From positions 50,145-114,144 of the forward strand of contig CAZUEX010000012.1 in NCBI GenBank assembly GCA_964619535.1: 64,000 nt of DNA. Direction: 5' to 3'. The notes beneath the pieces were generated by a model. It was not told the origin of the DNA, searched no databases, and was given only the letters and a program-made list of their open reading frames with translations. Source of the DNA: Leptonema sp964619535. GTDB taxonomy: Bacteria; Spirochaetota; Leptospiria; Leptospirales; Leptonemataceae. Below are positions 60,511 through 64,000 of the stretch, piece after piece (position 1 is the stretch's first letter; every line of letters starts with the position of its first letter). The position numbers and the translations under genes were made by a program.

Positions 60511-61322
60511 CAAAGACCTCCTGCACCGGCAGTAATTGCGGGAACAAGATATCCGTCCAGCAAATCGATGGCGGCGCGACTTTCGCGAAGGCTTTCGTAA
60601 AGATCGCGACCATCACGCACGAGGCCATCCGTTTCAATCAGCACTCCATCAAGGCCGACCAGTAAACGATCTTCATTGATCAGGGCGGCTATCGTACCCT
60701 GGCCGTTGTTGATCTTATCGGTAATCTCTCTGGTATTTCGGATCACCTGCCGCAGGGCCTGCCTGTTTTCTGCAAGCACATCGGCCACGGCCGTTAGTGG
60801 ATCATCGAAGTTCTGCGCCTCTGGAATCACCTTGCCGGCAAGTGTCAGGCGTCCGTGTTTCATCAGGTAAAAGACCTCATTGGGGGTCAGATAACTTACA
60901 GGCAGAATGTCACTGACGGGGCCCGTGCCTGGATCGATATCAACTACCTTATCTGATATGACGGTCGTATAACGCGTACTGATCCGATAGTTCGAACGCA
61001 GTTCGAGCCTTTCATTCATATGGAGGATGGCGAGAATTTTCTGCCCCTGCTGTTTTCCCTCTTCAATGGCGTCGTCGGCGATGATTCTACCAACGCTGTC
61101 CACAGGAAGATAGGTAAGATGAAGAACGGTGCCTTTTTCTACTCCCAGCACCGTTACGCGGCTCCCTTCACGAAGCCCCTGTGCACTCGTCAGAAGCACG
61201 GGCATATAGATGCGCGATGCACGGTTCTTACCGGCAGGCAGGACAATGGTCTGCAGAAAGAGCAGCACCATTGCCACCCAGAAGAACAATCCGAACGCTG
61301 CTTCTTTCCAGTTCTCGCGCAT
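60510..61322 (-). CDS. mlaD: MCE-domain substrate-binding subunit
   Basis: A 270-residue protein with one N-terminal helix (AAFGLFFWVAMVLLFLQTIVL) and a periplasmic MCE domain (about 30-125: IYMPVLLTSAQGLREGSRVTVLGVEKGTV), then a helical C-terminus (AENRQALRQVIRNTREITDKI). It is longer than E. coli MlaD (183). The ATG at 61322 follows the mlaE stop by a few bases. No MlaB or MlaC gene is in the window. Confidence 0.9.
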   Translation of the reverse strand: MRENWKEAAFGLFFWVAMVLLFLQTIVLPAGKNRASRIYMPVLLTSAQGLREGSRVTVLGVEKGTVLHLTYLPVDSVGRIIADDAIEEGKQQGQKILAILHMNERLELRSNYRISTRYTTVISDKVVDIDPGTGPVSDILPVSYLTPNEVFYLMKHGRLTLAGKVIPEAQNFDDPLTAVADVLAENRQALRQVIRNTREITDKINNGQGTIAALINEDRLLVGLDGVLIETDGLVRDGRDLYESLRESRAAIDLLDGYLVPAITAGAGGL

Positions 61323-61326
61323 GACC

Positions 61327-62136
61327 TTACCTGTAGAAGACCGCAGAAAGAAAGTATCCGAAGATAATGACAAACAAGAAGGACTGCACCACGGCCTGAC
61401 GAACGGCAATACCAACACCGATGGCACCGCCCTTGGCCGTCAATCCCTGATGGCATGAAATGGCCGAAATCGTCAGGCCGAAGATAAAGGCTTTAAAGTT
61501 ACCGACCCAGATATCCTTCAGGCCGTTCTTGCTTTTCAGGATTTCCAGTACAAGCGAGTAATAGGTGTCAAATTCCACTCCAAGCTGCGTATTGGCCACA
61601 AGGCTACCACCGACGATACCCAGGGTTGAGGCATAGTTGGCAAGCACCGGTATCATGACTGTAAATCCGACGATGCGCGGCAGTACCAGATACTTGATGG
61701 GGTCAATGGACATGACCTCGAGGGCATCAATCTCTTCAGAGACCTTCATCGTGCCGATTTCTGCTGCCATGGCCGATCCAACCGATGCGCTCAGGATCAA
61801 TGCCGTCATAAAAGGGGACATCTCACGGGTTAGCGTAACAACGATGACCTGCCCGATCAGATCCTGCTGGCCAAAGTCCAGCAAGGCCAGACCGGTCTGC
61901 AGACTGATAATCATGCCCGTAAAGGTGGCCACAATACTGACGACGAAAAGAGACTTAAAGCCTGCCAGATACATCTGCGTCAGCATCTCCTGCCGCTTAA
62001 AAAACAGATGCGGCAGTACCAGCACGGTACGCAGAAGGAGGAACAGGGTTTCGCCCGCTCCAATAAAGGGGTCGATCAGATAGGTTAGAACGAGCTGCTT
62101 CAGATACTTCATGGAAGGCCTGACAACGATATGCAT
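61327..62136 (-). CDS. mlaE: Mla-type permease
   Basis: Membrane permease of 269 residues with about five or six helices. Landmarks: FTGMIISLQTGLALLDFG, SASVGSAMAAEIGTMKVSEEIDALEVM and CHQGLTAKGGAIGVGIAVRQAVV. The ATG at 62136 has GGAAGG seven bases upstream; 62112 and 62154 are alternatives. First gene of the mlaE-D-F operon. Its start is enclosed by a perfect inverted repeat (62111-62150). Confidence 0.93.
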   Translation of the reverse strand: MHIVVRPSMKYLKQLVLTYLIDPFIGAGETLFLLLRTVLVLPHLFFKRQEMLTQMYLAGFKSLFVVSIVATFTGMIISLQTGLALLDFGQQDLIGQVIVVTLTREMSPFMTALILSASVGSAMAAEIGTMKVSEEIDALEVMSIDPIKYLVLPRIVGFTVMIPVLANYASTLGIVGGSLVANTQLGVEFDTYYSLVLEILKSKNGLKDIWVGNFKAFIFGLTISAISCHQGLTAKGGAIGVGIAVRQAVVQSFLFVIIFGYFLSAVFYR

Positions 62137-62150
62137 GACAGGCCTTCCAT
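62111..62150 (-). promoter_or_regulatory. Inverted repeat enclosing the mlaE start region
   Basis: A perfect 12-base-pair stem, ATGGAAGGCCTG with CAGGCCTTCCAT, 16-base loop. In the mRNA it would pair the GGAAGG ribosome site and enclose the ATG at 62136. Confidence 0.5.
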
Positions 62151-62171
62151 GCAATCGGAAAACACGAACCC

Positions 62172-63068
62172 TCAGAGCGTGGTCTCCACCTCGATGGCAA
62201 AGGACAGCTCACAGCGCTCATGCGGAGCAAGCCAGCGCAGCGGCAATACCGGGCGCATCCAGGCATTGGTAGGGGCCGTCATGGGCTCTATACAGATAAA
62301 TTCGGGATGAGGCGCAAAGAGAACGGTTACGGGGAAGTCTCTTCCCCACCGAAGGCGCAGGCTGCCTCGGGCCCCGCGTACGGCCAGCAAGTGCTCGCTT
62401 TCTTCTTTTAATAGAAAGCCGTCATCCAGCTCTCGCCAGCGCCTGCCATCGGCCATCTCTGGCCAGAACTCTTCTGCATCGGTCAGCTTTCCGGTGGGCA
62501 GAAGGTGCCTGTCGGTTTCCATATGAGAGGCCAGGGGCATAGCAAGCCGTAATTCGTCGGTAGAATTACAGAGGGCATCCAGACGAAAATAGGGATGAAA
62601 ACCGGCAGCCAGCGGCAAAGGCCGCGCACCGTTCTCAATCAACAGTCCGACCTCCAGAGCCGATTCGCGAAGACGCACGGAAAGCTGCAACCTGTGCTCG
62701 ATGGGAAAGATGCGAAGGTCGCGCTCCGTGGGTTCAAACTGCAGCGTGGCCTGGTCTTTTTCGTAAACGGCCTGCCAGGACCGTTTCAGCATGGTGCCGT
62801 GCAGAGGCAGGCCGTAGCCATCCGTCCAGATGGCATCGCGCAGATTCTGGGGAATCTCATGCAATCCGGCTTCTGTCAGCACATGAAAGGACTGCAGCCG
62901 ATTCGCCCACGGAAAAAGCAACGGGATGCCCCCGAGCGACCGACTCTTTGAGTAATTGTCGGGATCTTCACACCACAGCCATTCCCTGTCCTTTGCCCGA
63001 AACGACAGAACCGTCCCCGTTTCGGGCTGCAACAGCGCCTGACTCTGCCCGCATTGAAGTGCAATCAA
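62172..63068 (-). CDS. Aldose 1-epimerase-like protein
   Basis: Galactose mutarotase-fold protein of 298 residues. Motifs: GIPLLFPWANRL, GLPLHGTMLKRSW with the catalytic His, and AGFHPYFRLD with a second His. The TTG at 63068 is the probable start, as GGGAGG lies five bases before it and the frame above overlaps the SDR gene. It may act on hexose or hexose phosphate (D-hexose-6-phosphate mutarotase group). It follows the SDR gene by about 12 bases. Confidence 0.85.
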   Translation of the reverse strand: MIALQCGQSQALLQPETGTVLSFRAKDREWLWCEDPDNYSKSRSLGGIPLLFPWANRLQSFHVLTEAGLHEIPQNLRDAIWTDGYGLPLHGTMLKRSWQAVYEKDQATLQFEPTERDLRIFPIEHRLQLSVRLRESALEVGLLIENGARPLPLAAGFHPYFRLDALCNSTDELRLAMPLASHMETDRHLLPTGKLTDAEEFWPEMADGRRWRELDDGFLLKEESEHLLAVRGARGSLRLRWGRDFPVTVLFAPHPEFICIEPMTAPTNAWMRPVLPLRWLAPHERCELSFAIEVETTL

Positions 63069-63079
63069 GCATTCCTCCC

Positions 63080-63826
63080 TTACATGGCCGTCATGCCGCC
63101 GTCGACGACGATGCACTGCCCTGTCATATAAGAAGAAGCATCCGAGGCAAGAAGCATGGCCGGACCTACAAGATCCTCAGGACGACCGATACGCTTCAGC
63201 GGAATGTTCTCGATCATCCTGTTTTTCAGCGCTTCACGAGACTGTATATGCGAGGTCATATCGGTTCCAATAAAGCCGGGACACAGTGCATTGACGCGAA
63301 AGCCGGCCCCTGCCCATTCCACTGCCAGTGCCTTTGTCAGCTGAATCAGGGCTCCCTTCGTTCCACAGTAAACCGAGGCAAGGACGGTGGCCACCATGCC
63401 CATCACCGACGAGACGTTGATGATCACACCACCATGCCTGCGCTGCGCCCTGTAATAGGCCTGACACAGACGCATCGCTCCTTTAAAGTTCGTTTCTATC
63501 ATATGCTGCATCTCTTCTTCTTTATAGGCAGAGGCCGGTGTCGTGGAAGAAATACCGGCATTGTTGATCAAACAGTGCAATCGGCCATGCTTCTCAACTA
63601 TTTCGTTGATGAGCGGTGCTGCCTGATCCGCTGCGGCAACATCGAGAACACGGCCGTGAATGCCGCTGTCCTGCATCCATGCGATCGACTCCTGCCGGGT
63701 GCCGGTTCCGTATACGATAGCACCGGCATCGCGAAAGCCTTCGGCCAGGGCCCGTCCAATGCCACGGCTTGCGCCTGTGATAAGGATCACACGATCCTGA
63801 AAAGAAAACGCATCTTTCATATTCAT
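63080..63826 (-). CDS. Short-chain dehydrogenase/reductase (FabG-like)
   Basis: NAD(P)-dependent SDR of 248 residues. Rossmann motif TGASRGIGRALA, NNAG in INNAGISS, catalytic Ser in NVSSVMG, Tyr and Lys in VYCGTKGAL, and PGFIGTDM. It is close to 3-oxoacyl-ACP reductase FabG, but the Tyr region is YCGTKG rather than YSASKA. The start at 63826 (or 63820) is uncertain because the ribosome site is weak. It is cotranscribed with the epimerase gene. Confidence 0.88.
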   Translation of the reverse strand: MNMKDAFSFQDRVILITGASRGIGRALAEGFRDAGAIVYGTGTRQESIAWMQDSGIHGRVLDVAAADQAAPLINEIVEKHGRLHCLINNAGISSTTPASAYKEEEMQHMIETNFKGAMRLCQAYYRAQRRHGGVIINVSSVMGMVATVLASVYCGTKGALIQLTKALAVEWAGAGFRVNALCPGFIGTDMTSHIQSREALKNRMIENIPLKRIGRPEDLVGPAMLLASDASSYMTGQCIVVDGGMTAM

Positions 63827-63917
63827 GGCCCGAATGCTGCATCCCCTCCTCGATCGGGCAACCGTTTTAATCGCAGGCGGCGGCACCGTCCTTTTTATCA
63901 CTTTTTCTCGCCCTTAG

Positions 63918-64000
63918 ATGCGAATTGTGTTTGACCGCAGAAACGGCTCGGTATACATGGTTCTTGCTGGCACCAATAGAGAGGGTGATACACCTGTTCC
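63918..64000 (+). CDS. Possible start of a gene cut by the window end
   Basis: An ATG at 63918 opens a frame that stays open to the last base (27 codons, MRIVFDRRNGSVYMVLAG to TPV). No ribosome site is seen. TTGACC (63931) and TATACA in the same stretch could instead be promoter elements of a gene beyond the window. Weak call. Confidence 0.25.
   Translation, partial: MRIVFDRRNGSVYMVLAGTNREGDTPV

Overview
The window looks like chromosomal DNA of a spirochaete of the Leptospiraceae type; Leptonema or Turneriella would fit better than Leptospira because the DNA is GC-rich. This is inferred from the mix of many lipoproteins, a TlyC-like CNNM/CorC protein, a LysM lipoprotein with a long coiled coil, a STAS antagonist, DUF3332 and DUF2817 proteins and an Mla-type lipid transporter. 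No rRNA gene or other decisive species marker is present. Genes lie on both strands, mostly in short operons with good Shine-Dalgarno sites.

1-16.8 kb is an oxyanion/arsenic region. It starts with the end of an Acr3 arsenite pump and an ArsR repressor (+). Next come a MOT1-type molybdate transporter and a ttrB-ttrC-ttrA-ordered molybdopterin oxidoreductase operon (-), a CLC-F type fluoride exporter under a fluoride riboswitch (+), an outer-membrane porin broken by an in-frame stop (-), and an arsR-arsM-arsP-thioredoxin-arsC operon (-). The oxidoreductase operon and the porin share an almost identical upstream box, so they are probably co-regulated. A PhoB-PhoR pair with a Pho-box-like site follows, then tRNA-Gly.

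17-21 kb is a cobalamin block. A cobalamin riboswitch precedes two lipoprotein genes and cobT-cobS-cobC, all on the minus strand. 21-50 kb is mostly housekeeping and envelope functions: a hybrid sensor kinase with a degenerate ATPase domain, M23 and CPBP peptidases, a TonB-like protein, pseudouridine synthase, acyl-CoA dehydrogenase, CNNM/CorC protein, Map, LysM lipoprotein, STAS, Tgt, an oligopeptide permease without ATPases, a GAF-GAF-sigma54 activator, alpha/beta hydrolase, NhaP2-type antiporter, class I fumarase, zinc alcohol dehydrogenase, DUF2817 peptidase and a DUF4236 protein.

51.0-56.2 kb is a mosaic island next to the 3' end of a tRNA-Asn gene and bounded by imperfect direct repeats. 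It holds wreckage of a larger phage-defence locus: fragments of a SNF2-type helicase with a broken Walker A, a DUF6079/PglY-like protein, a DUF1156 methylase and a transposase. It also holds a promoter-driven HTH gene, a pyrimidine-dimer glycosylase and an intact two-gene unit, a ThsB-like TIR protein plus a RipA-family three-helix membrane protein. That pair is the best candidate for a little-described immune system here.

56.3-64 kb returns to core genes: hemB, beta-carbonic anhydrase, a fused kinase-like/P-loop protein, mlaF-mlaD-mlaE, aldose epimerase and an SDR oxidoreductase.
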